A stretch of DNA of 64,000 nucleotides. It comes from Halocaridina rubra (Eukaryota > Arthropoda > Malacostraca > Decapoda > Atyidae). Below the pieces are notes generated by a model. The model worked only from the letters and a program-made list of their open reading frames with translations. It searched no databases and was not told the origin of the DNA. The translations under genes and the position numbers were made by a program. Numbering within the stretch: position 1 is the first letter of the stretch; the number at the start of each line of letters is the position of its first letter. Where the stretch lies: NCBI GenBank assembly GCA_037179515.1, contig JAXCGZ010019149.1:27633-91632 (forward strand). The letters are read 5' to 3'. Positions 51,540 through 64,000 of the stretch are shown in pieces.

Positions 51540-52250
51540 TTTTGTGGTTAGCATTGCCACACCCATTCAGTATTTTAAAAACCTCAGTGACCTGACCTCT
51601 CAGTCTGTGAGTTGCTATTGAGAAAAGCTCCGGAGCCTTAAGTCGATCATGTAACTCAGCCTCCTGATAGATGGGATGAGTTTAAGTAGCCCTTGTCGGA
51701 ACTCTCTCATGTCAATCTATGTGTTTCCTAGTTGTAGTTGACCAATAATGCGCTCTGTATTCCACAAGTGGCCATATTAATTAATTAATTTATAGTAAGA
51801 AATATCTCTGGAATTGCCTTGGAATGAAGCCTTTCAATTTCTATGCACTGCTTTGAAAATTGCTAATCATGCATATTGGTACATCTAAGTCCTTTTCCAG
51901 AACAGCTGTCTTCAGAGTTTTACCCAAGAGTGGCTAGTACAGTGGTAACGCGCTGGCTTCGCATTCATGAGGTCGAAAGATCGGTTCCCGTCCAAGACCG
52001 AGAGTTTAAGCTGTTTACTGGCAGGAACTGCTGTGGTTGGACATCACAGTGGGGGGTTGGGGCTTGCCCTGGCTGACGAATACCCATTGTATTGAAATGG
52101 AAATAAAGTTGTTTTTGTTTTGTTTGATTTTCATGGCCATTATGCATTACCTTGAATTTCTCCACGTTAAATTGCATTTCACATGTTTTTCCAAGTTAAG
52201 TGGTACACCTTGTTCACTTTCTGCGTATTTTTTTCATCTGCTAAATTGCA
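51540..52250 (-). mobile_element. CR1-like LINE fragment interrupted by SINE-1
   Basis: The minus strand gives MQFNVEKFKVMHNGHEN near 52177 (RT thumb region). Beyond the SINE it gives THRLRGQVTEVFKILNGCGNANHKK near 51545-51620 (C-terminal region). It is an old fragment, and 51934-52115 is the inserted SINE-1 copy. Confidence 0.65.
51934..52115 (+). mobile_element. SINE-1, copy b (tRNA-derived)
   Basis: Nearly identical to 34893-35092: A-box TAGTACAGTGG, B-box-like GGTTCCCGTCC, and the end ACCCATTGTATTGAAATGG AAATAAAG. A TTG/TTTTG-rich tail (GTTTTTGTTTTGTTTG) follows, as in LINE-D's (TTTG)n tail. Confidence 0.88.
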
Positions 52251-52339
52251 ATAATGCTCCTAAAAAATAATAGTAAAAAAAATGTGAAATTCGCAAATAA
52301 TGCCCATGCTATGTAATTAAAAAAAAAAATTTCATTTTA

Positions 52340-53330
52340 GTAAAATATCGACCACCTTGGAGGCACTTTTCCGCCATCCTCCTCCTCTTCTACCGCTTAA
52401 TGCGATCAGATATTATGAAGATAATGGAAAAAAAGCATTAAGATCAAACAGCAAACAAATTTTCGATATAATATCGTCAGGGAAATAGCGTGCGAGTGTG
52501 CATCAGCTGATACGGAAGTGGCAAAACATTTGTGGATAGAGGTTCGTTCTCCCGCATCCTCCTTCTCTTCTACTGCTCAATGCGATTGAATATTATGAAG
52601 AAAATTGAAAAAAAGCATTAAAAACAAACAGCAAACAAATTTTCAATATAATATCGTCAGGGAAATAGTATGCTAGGGTGCATCAGCTGATACGGAAGTG
52701 GCAAAACGTTTGTGGATCGAGGTTCATTCTCCCGCATCCTCCTCTTCTACCGCTTCATGCGGTCGAATATTATGAAGAAAATTGAAAAAAGCATTAAGAA
52801 CAAACAGCAAACAAACTTTTGATATAATATCGGCAGGGAAATAGCATGTAAAGAATATATGTATTTCATTTAAGTTTCCATGATATACGTTTTCTCAGTA
52901 ACGAATTGTATAGTTTTTTTTTTCTCTCAGCTGACTTTGTTTATGTTTAGATTTAGTGCAGCAAGGTCGATATGTAAAGAAGCTAGAATAATGTTTAGAA
53001 CCAATGAATATTAATACTATAATCTTGAAAATTAGATAAACTCCCAAATAGGGTGAGTAAATAAATATTTTATGAGTAAGATATTGTGCCTGAATAGTGA
53101 TAAGCATCAACTGATACGGAAGCGGCAAAACGTTTGCCGATATGGAGGTTCGTTCTCCCGCATCCTCCTCCTCTTCTACCACTTAATGCGATTGAATATT
53201 ATGAAGAAAATTGAAAAAAAGCATTAAAAACAAACAGCAAACAACATTTCGATATATCATCAGTAAAATAGCATGCGAGGGTGCATTAGCTGATATAGAG
53301 GCGGCAAAACGTTTGCATCCTTGTGCTCAC
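52340..53330 (+). repeat. tandem repeat of about 180 bp from a Tigger-B relative
   Basis: Units start with GCATCCTCCT..TCTTCTAC and carry AATATTATGAAGA and AAACAGCAAACAAA. They recur at about 52390, 52570, 52748 and, after an interruption (52850-53100), at 53177. The words GCATCCTCCTCCTCTTCTAC and ..GTTCTCCCGCATCC are also found (reverse complement) near 63280-63310 and partly in Tigger-B at 31104-31140. The unit therefore derives from the subterminal part of that family. Confidence 0.7.
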
Positions 53331-53700
53331 CTCCACCATGCACGTCCCAGTGTACTGTATGCCTGTTGCCCACCGCATAATAGAGTACAGTACAGTATGT
53401 TAATTTCTTTCTGTACAGTAAATCTGAATATCTTTTGTATACTCTTAAAAATAGATACAGGGCTTTCTGCTTTGTTATGTACTTATAAAATGTGTTTTTA
53501 TTTATCTTATATCTTTGGCATAGTGTGTCTATGTAAGATTGTGGAATGTATCTATGCCCTCTATCATTGTTTGCTATGGAAAATGACTCGTTTTACACAA
53601 TTTTCGATTTACCCGTCACATCTGAGAACCTATCTCCGCGCTATTTCAAGAACAAGGTGTATATGGCATTTCCCAGACTACTCCCTCAGCCTACGTAAGT
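53331..53700 (+). mobile_element. Tigger-B-related 3' end fragment
   Basis: CCTGTTGCCCACCGCATAAT, CATCTGAGAACCTATCTCCG and neighbouring words match the left end of Tigger-B (30610-31090) and the fragment 62930-63345 in opposite orientation. No coding. Confidence 0.65.
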
Positions 53701-53810
53701 TTTTTTTTTTAGTTTCTCGGTCCTCCCTGAACTGCTCGCGTTTGTTTCAAGATTATCTGCAAATTTTGAGATCGCAATCAGTAGATCAGATTAATATCTG
53801 TACCGATGTA

Positions 53811-55273
53811 CAGTGTTGCCTCACTTATTGCGGTAGTTCGGTTCCGGAACCCGGCGCGAACCAGGAAATCCGTGAAGTAGGATCCGCCTATATGTACATA
53901 GATATTTTAATATATTTTTACGTTTACACTGTATAAACCCTCCCTGCACTGTTAAAAAATCACCCTTTACATTATAAATAACAGTAAGCAACGTAAATTT
54001 TTATGAAAGTGATAGATAAAATTACGGTGAATGAGGTGATAATGACGTGACATACATACTCATTTACAATTATTTTTTCGTTTACGTACTGTATAAACCC
54101 TCCCTGCACTGTTAAAAAAAACACCCTTTACATTATAAATAACAGCAAGCAACGTAAATTTTTATGAAAGTGATAGATAAAATTACGGTGAATGAGATGA
54201 TAATGACGTGACATACATACTCATTTACAATTATTTTTTTGTTTACGTACTGTATAAACCCTCCCTGCACTGTTAAAAAAACACCCTTTACATTATAAAT
54301 AACAGCAAGCAACGTAAATTTTTATGAAAGTGATAGATAAAATTACGGTGAATGAGGTGATAATGACGTAACATACATACTCATTTACAATTATTTTTTC
54401 GTTTACGTACTGTATAAACCCTCCCTGCACTGTTAAAAAAAACACCCTTTACATTAAAAATAACAGCAAGCAACGTAAATTTTTATGAAAGTGATAGATA
54501 AAATTACGGTGAATGAGGTGATAATGACGTGACATACATACTCATTTACAATTATTTTTTCGTTTACGTAATGTATAAACCCTCCCTGCACTGTTAAAAA
54601 AACATCCTTTGCATTATAAATAACAGCAAGCAACGTAAATTTTTATGAGAGTGATAGATAAAATTACGATGAATGAGGTGATGATGACGTGACACACATA
54701 CTCATTTACAATTATTTTTTCGTTTACGAACTGTATAAACCCTCCCTGCACTGTTAAAAAAACACCCTTTACATTATAAATAACAGCAAGCAACGTAAAT
54801 TTTTATGAAAGTGATAGATAAAATTACGGTGAATGAGGTGATAATGACGTGACACACATACTCATTTACAATTATTTTTTCGTTTACGTACTGTATAAAC
54901 CCTCCCTGCACTGTTAAAAAAACACCCTTTACTTTATAAATAACAGCAAGCAACGTAAATTTTTATGAAAGTGATAGATAAAATTACGATGAATGTGGTG
55001 ATGATGACGTGACACACATACTCATTTACAATTATTTTTTCGTTTACGAACTGTATAAACCCTCCCTGCACTGTTAAAAAAACACCCTTTACATTATAAA
55101 TAACAGCACGCAACGTAAATTTCAATAAAAAAAATGAAAATACTGAAGATTTTTTTTCAATATTTTAATATTTTTGCATATACCCATAAAATAAAATAAT
55201 AATTTATAAAAAAAAAAAACGGCGATAGAGTGAGAATGCGAACCAAGAAGCGCGAATAACCGGGGTAACACTG
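53811..55273. mobile_element. S5, TIR element with 8 left-type modules
   Basis: Ends are CAGTGTTGCCTCACTTATTG and CAGTGTTACCCCGGTTATTC (reverse complement), bordered by TA (53809-53810, 55274-55275). The phrase TGTATAAACCCTCCCTGCAC recurs eight times from about 53930 to 55050 with a period near 161 bp. Units are close to identical, apart from small indels. No core, no transposase. Confidence 0.9.
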
Positions 55274-55275
55274 TA

Positions 55276-55790
55276 GATGATTAACAAGTGGACCAAGGAC
55301 TAACCCTTGTGGAATTTCAGAAGTTACTGAGGCCCAATCAGAGGAGGTTCCTTTTATGACTAATGTTTGTTTTCTATTCCTTAGCCAGTTTTCAATCCAG
55401 AGTGCAATTTCACTGTAGATACCCAATGCACGCACTCTTGACAGTAATTTGAGGTGAGGCACTTTATCAAATGCCTTTTGATTGTTTAGGTAAACGATGT
55501 CTGCCGTATCACTTTTGTCATATGCACTCTGTATTTCATGTAAAAGTTAAAGCAAATTGGTCAAGTATGCTGTGAATCTAAAATAAGGTTTTTATATTTT
55601 AGATGTTTGACAATCCTACCTACAGTTATTCCTTCTAACATCTTTCCTACAGTGGAGGTCAGGCTAACTGGATGACAATACTCAGGAATTCTCAAGCCCC
55701 TTTCTTGAAAATTGGGATGACATCAGCTAATCTCCAGTCTCTCTCTCGAGAGATAGAATATGAAGATGTGTTTATGAGACTGAAGGGATG
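55276..55790 (-). mobile_element. LINE RT fragment (family not assigned)
   Basis: The minus strand reads VPHLKLLSRVRALGIYSEI, WIENWLRNRKQTLVIKG and SEIPQGLVLGPL, i.e. RT from motif A to the PQG block. Upstream, DWRLADVIPIFKKG can be made out near 55700-55740. SEIPQG in place of the usual SGVPQG and several stops indicate an old copy. Confidence 0.7.
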
Positions 55791-56428
55791 AGTGAGAAAA
55801 AAATTAAAGAAAATTTATGAATGGGTTACGGAAAGAACGAATTGTCAGTTACTGCATTGTTATAATAGTTCAGTACAGTATATGTTATTTTACTTTATAT
55901 AGTATGTTCATTATACTTTTACATTTGTTTTACCATGCAGCATCTAAAAGTAACTCGAAACATTCTCAAGCAAAATAACACTCTTGCAAATGTTTGGTAT
56001 TGCATTATATATTAACCACATAAGTAGACAGCTGCCTGGCCAAACAGCTAGTAAAAGATGTTATGCCATCGAGTGGCATTTATTGTGCTATCATCATGAG
56101 TTTACTTATATGGGTTCATTAGGGGGTTTAGGTTATTATAAAGGCTATATGTGAGATATTTGTCTTAATTTCTTTTTATTTTTTAATTTCATCATGCAAA
56201 ATATTTACTGTATGCTGTACTTATTAAGAAGACAGTGAAAATGTTGAAGTATCAAACAACGTTATAGCATTAGCATCATTATGGGGTTACTTATAATGGT
56301 TCTAGATAGTCTTTAAATGGTATATTTCAATAGTCATATTTTAACATAGAGTCATAAATCTTGGAATGAATTGATCACGAGAGGCTAGGTATAACTAAAA
56401 TATATATACAATATATATAAAGCACATA
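55791..56428. other. unassigned AT-rich sequence
   Basis: I see no gene or known repeat. Confidence 0.5.
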
Positions 56429-58234
56429 CAGTAATCCCTCGCTATATCACGGTTCACCTATCGCGGATTCAGTGCATCGTTTTTTTTTTTTTTTGGGGGG
56501 GGGAGTTTTTTTTTTCTGGGTATATGCAAAAATATTAAAAAATAAAAATTTTCAGTATTTTCATTATTTTGTTGAAAACTAAAATTTTCATTATTTTATT
56601 GATACAAAAATATACTTCTAAGCCTAAGAATAATAAAACAGTAAGAAATAGTAAAAAAAACATAAATTTAAACATTTAACTCTGCACCATAGAAAGTACG
56701 ATACCGGTATCAGTGTTTCGGAAAACCCACAGGGTCACACCTACATAAGCTAGCATATATTAAAATTTCCAGTAGCTTCATTATTTTATTGATAAAAAAA
56801 TTTGTTTCTTAGCTGAAGAGTAATAAAACAGTAAAAAACATAAATAATCACAGTATTACATCATGTAAAATACGATACCGGTATCAGCGTTTCGGAAAAC
56901 GAAAAGGGTCGCACCTACTTGAGCTAGTACATATTGAAATTTTTATTATTTTATTGATAAAATAAGTATTTCTTAGCCTAAGAGTAATAAAACAGTAAAA
57001 AATAGTAAAAAACATAAATTTAAACATATACATTCAGTATTGCACCATGTGAAATACTCTACGATAGTGTGCACTGTATTGGCGTCTTGGAAAATGCAAA
57101 GGCTCGCACCTACGTGAGATAGTTCATGGCATGCTATTGTTTTTCTGTATATTCTGTATCATGGGGTCTGATTGGCGTTTCGATTGAACTTTGGTTCTCC
57201 CACCATCTTCCATTGTCTCGTCTCACTCGTTCAGTCTACCTGACATGTGCACAGTTCACGTTGTACTTATTAATATGTTATGCTTCAGGGGTTGGGTTCC
57301 TTCGATAACAGTCTCCTGTGCCTCAAAAGGCCCCTCTTTTAATTTCAAGCGGCTCTTGCAGATCTTCTTTAACGTGTGATGTACAAGAGATATCCTTTAC
57401 TGGGGGAGCATCAGTATCATTTCCTTTGCCTTAAAAGACTCCTCTTTAATTTCAAGCGGCTTCTGCAGATCTTCTTTAACGTGTGATTTACAAGAGGTTT
57501 CCTCTACTGTGGGAGCATCAGTATCACTTCCTTTGCCTCAACAGACTCCTCTTTAATTCAAGCGGCTTCTGCATATCTTCTTTAACGTGTGATTTAAAAG
57601 AGATTTCTTCTACTGGGGGAGCATTAGTGTCATTTTCACAGTTTTCAATGCCATCCACCTCTATCATAGAAGGAGAAGGAACACAATTGGTTTCTGAAGA
57701 CTGACCTGAATTGAGACCAGTTTGTACAAAGTCCAAAGTATACTGTATTTCAAAACATCACTGATAGGATGCTTGGCCTCTCCACTTCCATATTTTTCAT
57801 AATGATCAAGGGTTTTCCTATGTACTGTATATTCAATTCACTTCGTAACTGAGCCACGAGGGAATCGAAGACCCTGGCCTTACACTCAAACGTCTGGCAG
57901 CCCTGTATGAACTTGTGAAAGCACTCCAACAACTCTCACAAGAACATGATGATAATATGGTTCGTTCGGTGACCTGCAACATTCTAGACGATGCCATGTC
58001 ATTACCACCTCATTCACAGTAAGTTTACCTATCACTTTCTTATAAATTTATGCTTGCACGCTGTTATTAATAAAGTAAAGGGTTGTTTGTTAACAGTACA
58101 GGGAGGTTTTGTACAGTAAACGTAAAAATGAATGTAAAATACCTATGTACATATAGGGTGATCCTACTTCGCGGAAATTCACCTATCGCAGTCGGTCCCG
58201 GAACCAAACCCCTTTGATAAACGAGAGATGACTG
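56429..58234. mobile_element. S6, complete S-family TIR element with core
   Basis: Ends are CAGTAATCCCTCGCTATATC and CAGTCATCTCTCGTTTATCA (reverse complement), bordered by TA (56427-56428, 58235-58236). Right-type modules lie at about 56520-57120, the core at 57121-57965 and one left-type module at 57966-58140. It is in the opposite orientation to S4. It ends about 330 bp upstream of the SCLY exon. Confidence 0.9.
57121..57965 (-). other. S6 core with coding-like tandem repeat
   Basis: The minus strand has a 60-codon frame (57932-57750, close match to 48883-49065). Then comes a 70-codon frame (57736-57524, IEVDGIENCENDTNAPPVEE...KSHVKEDMQKPLE), followed by two more units of about 105 bp (35 codons) at 57400-57510. 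Frames are broken between units. Unknown protein. Confidence 0.5.
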
Positions 58235-58565
58235 TACTTGATTTTATGTGTTGGCAACTGCTCTTTAGTGATGAGTTCCGAATGCAGGCAGGATGTATAA
58301 GATTGAAATATTTAATAAGAGCTTTGAAAGAAATGTATTTTAACTGGTAAAGTTTAACAGAAAGTGGAACAGTCTCCTCTGCTAGTTTTGTTGTGTTAAA
58401 ATGTTGATTAGGAGAGAGCTGAAAGATAACTTGGAAAGGAGATGAAGAGAGTATGAATAAAGATCTCTATGAAAAGCCTCGACACAAGTAGTGTGCGAGG
58501 TTTTCACAAAAAGAGTATGTTGTGGCGAACATATATTCAGTATAACCTTATTCTGTCTCTTTCAG

Positions 58566-58828
58566 GCATGTCGGGAAGCAGCAGTGGGCCAAGTAGTGGC
58601 AGTAATACTCACAAGAGAGTCTATTTGGATTACAATGCCACTACTCCTTTAGCACCTGAAGTGATGAAAGTTGTAGAGCAGTCTATGCATGAAGCTTGGG
58701 GGAACCCCAGCTCAGCTCATGAAGAAGGGGCCAGAGCCAGAGCCATCATTAACCAGGCCCGGGATGATGTTGCTAGAATGATAGGCGCATCTCCACAAGA
58801 TGTGCTTTTCATGTCAGGGGGCACTGAG
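58566..58828 (+). CDS. SCLY: selenocysteine lyase, first coding exon
   Basis: The exon codes 87 residues from ATG 58568 to Glu codon 58826-58828. The acceptor is TTCTGTCTCTTTCAG ending at 58565 and the donor is GTAAGT at 58829-58834 (phase 0 intron). A Ser/Gly-rich start is followed by VYLDYNATTPLAPEV, EAWGNPSSAHEEG, ARDDVARMIGA and MSGGTE. These are the N-terminal blocks of the class V PLP-dependent NifS/SCLY family. WGNPSS and SGGTE fit SCLY better than the mitochondrial cysteine desulfurase. The enzyme cleaves selenocysteine to alanine and selenide, feeding selenium recycling in the cytosol. The PLP lysine and active cysteine are in exons beyond the window. ATG lies 2 bases after the acceptor, implying an untranslated exon upstream, which I could not find. 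An in-frame ATG at 58469 lies in the intron and is unlikely. Confidence 0.85.
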
Positions 58829-59829
58829 GTAAGTCTCTTTCATGTAGGAAGGCGTTGAAGTTAGACATTCTCGTTAAATCTTGAGCTAATTTTAATGTTT
58901 TTAGGGGAGGATGTATTTTATTTTTGGATTTTTTAGATACTGCATCTTATATTGTTCTTTGTACAGTATTGTTTTTGTTTATTTTTATTTTATATGATCT
59001 TATTCTTTTTAATCCATGTACATCCCAGAATTTTTAGTTCTTCATTGACTATTTCACTACAGCACTTTAATTCAGAGAGAGCAAAGATTCTATTAGAGAT
59101 ATTTTCTTAAGAAATGTTAATATGAAAGAATGTTTATACTTATATCCACATTTAAAATTTTTTTTAATATAGTATAAGCGTAGATTTCCATTGCGTAGTT
59201 GAACGTATTGTACTTCTTCAGAACAAGTAGATGTCAGCCCTTTTTTAAAAACGGTTTTTTAAAGTTACAACTAAATTCACGTGAAATACATGATCATCCC
59301 AAAGATCAGGAATTATTTTTTTTCAAGTGCTTATACAACATGCAGTGATGACATGTGCAGGCAGTGAAGAAATCGGTATCCTAGCTTGAGCCTCTACATA
59401 TTGGCTGAGATACACATTTTCAGTCAATATGCTTGCATTTAATTTGTTATCAGTTACTTACTGTTCAGCAGCACCTACTGTGTAAATAAAACTGTAAGTT
59501 TATCAATTATGTTAATGTATGATATGCTATACTTTAATTAATACCATCCTATTGATGCCAGGACCATAGGGATGTGTTGTTTTTTCTTATCCTTGCAAAA
59601 TGGTGATGTTAACTTTTTGACTTAATTTTTACAACAATCATCAATTTATGTATTCTTAAATTTGATGCTGTATTTCATGAAATATACAATAAAAACATTT
59701 CTTCTGATCATTCTTGAAATGAATATCACAACTTCTTATAACATTGAAAATATAAATATATATCTCGGGTTTCCAATTTTTCCCATAATTTTGTTTGTAA
59801 GAAAAAGAGACAAATAGAAAGAAAATGGT
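58829..59829 (+). other. SCLY intron, 5' part
   Basis: It starts with the GTAAGT donor. AT-rich, no exon or repeat recognised. The intron continues to the end of the window, since no further SCLY coding sequence is seen. Confidence 0.6.
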
Positions 59830-63345
<3,516 letters not shown>

Positions 63346-63399
63346 AATAAGAATTATAAATAACCAAAGCAAGACTAAAAAACGAAAAAAAAATTAATT

Positions 63400-63890
63400 A
63401 TGCAATGCCTATATCTCCCATATGACATTAAAAAACTTAATCTACATTCTCTAGAGAGGCACAGAGTTAGGGGGGATATGATTGAGGTGTATAAATGGTT
63501 TAAAGGGATTAACAAGGGTGATATTAATAAAGTTTTAAAAATTCATGATCAAACCAGAACTCCTAATGGGTAATGGATTTAATCTTGATAAATTTAGGTT
63601 CAGAAGGGAAATTGGTGAAAATTGGCTTGGTAATACCGTAGAGTATTCCTAGTAGGATAATAAATGCCAATACCTTAGACACCTTTAAATGTAGATTAGA
63701 TAGACATATGACAGAGGTAGGGTGGGTATGAATAGATTAGTGTTTATTAGAAAAATCATAAAAAGAAAAATAGAATAAATAAGTAGAGTAGAATAGAATA
63801 GGTTAGACATGCTGAAAATATCATTAAAAAATGGAACTGCCTCGTGTGTGCCAGTAAGCATATTGCAGTGTCCCCTATTCTTATGTTCTT
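63400..63890 (+). mobile_element. CR1-like LINE fragment (C-terminus and 3' UTR)
   Basis: Plus-strand remnants read LPYDIKKLNLHSLERHRVRGDMIEVYKWFKGI-like blocks (63408-63515), NGFNLDKFRFRREIGENWLGN and TFKCRLDRHM, then a UTR. It has frame breaks near 63565 and 63650. It is a CR1-type C-terminal region, distinct from LINE-A. Confidence 0.7.
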
Positions 63891-64000
63891 AATATTTTCA
63901 GAACACGTGTTTTGCATCCTCCTTCCATTTTCAAATTTGTATCTGGTTTCTGAATGACAAATTTGTTAATAAAATGTATCCAGTTTCTCTCTCTCTCTCT

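Noticed and set aside
58469..58567. SCLY start at the upstream in-frame ATG
   Set aside because: The stretch contains a polypyrimidine tract and AG acceptor just before the conserved part, and its residues match no SCLY N-terminus.

Overview
The window looks like repeat-dominated nuclear DNA of an arthropod, most likely a decapod crustacean. The basis is very long (TA)n, (TTA)n and (CT)n tracts, several non-LTR retrotransposon (LINE) families of a type I associate with crab, shrimp and crayfish genomes, pogo/Tigger DNA transposons with TA target duplications, and a host exon bounded by GT-AG splice sites. The species call is inference. The only host gene I can support is one exon of selenocysteine lyase (SCLY, 58566-58828, + strand). 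Its following intron runs to the end of the window. Element names (LINE-A, D, J, SINE-1, S1-S6 and so on) are local labels.

1-2862: gene-free sequence with a 150-bp hairpin and long microsatellites. 2863-13687: a four-level nest. LINE-D (-) is split by LINE-J (+), which is split by LINE-A (-), which is split by LINE-B (+). LINE-B has an uninterrupted endonuclease/reverse transcriptase ORF (6417-9239). 13688-19440: LINE-C (+), a near twin of LINE-B truncated at its 5' end, then a decayed RTE-like LINE-K (-) carrying an 87-bp solo LINE-A-family tail. 19441-30600: microsatellites, old LINE fragments, SINE-3 with an 8-bp target duplication, and SINE-2 inside an old LINE.

30601-35719: a Tigger transposon (Tigger-B) containing a second Tigger (Tigger-A, 32254-34607) and a tRNA-derived SINE-1. 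35722-47510: a rearranged cluster of LINE-A-family copies (F, G, H, I). Copy I carries three TA-flanked elements (S1-S3). 48621-58234: three more elements of the same TIR family (S4-S6), between fragments of LINEs and of Tigger-B relatives. Four of the six S elements carry subterminal tandem repeats of about 160-170 bp in large, variable numbers, and two share a coding-like core. 58566-64000: the SCLY exon and its intron, which holds a nearly full-length sense-oriented LINE-E.

Apart from SCLY, everything recognisable is mobile DNA. LINEs would supply reverse transcription in trans to SINEs: SINE-1 shares its 3' tail with LINE-D, and SINE-2 shares its 3' tail with LINE-E. Tigger-type transposase would mobilise the TIR elements that lack it. 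The LINE-A family is the most recently active, since its copies differ by only scattered substitutions.
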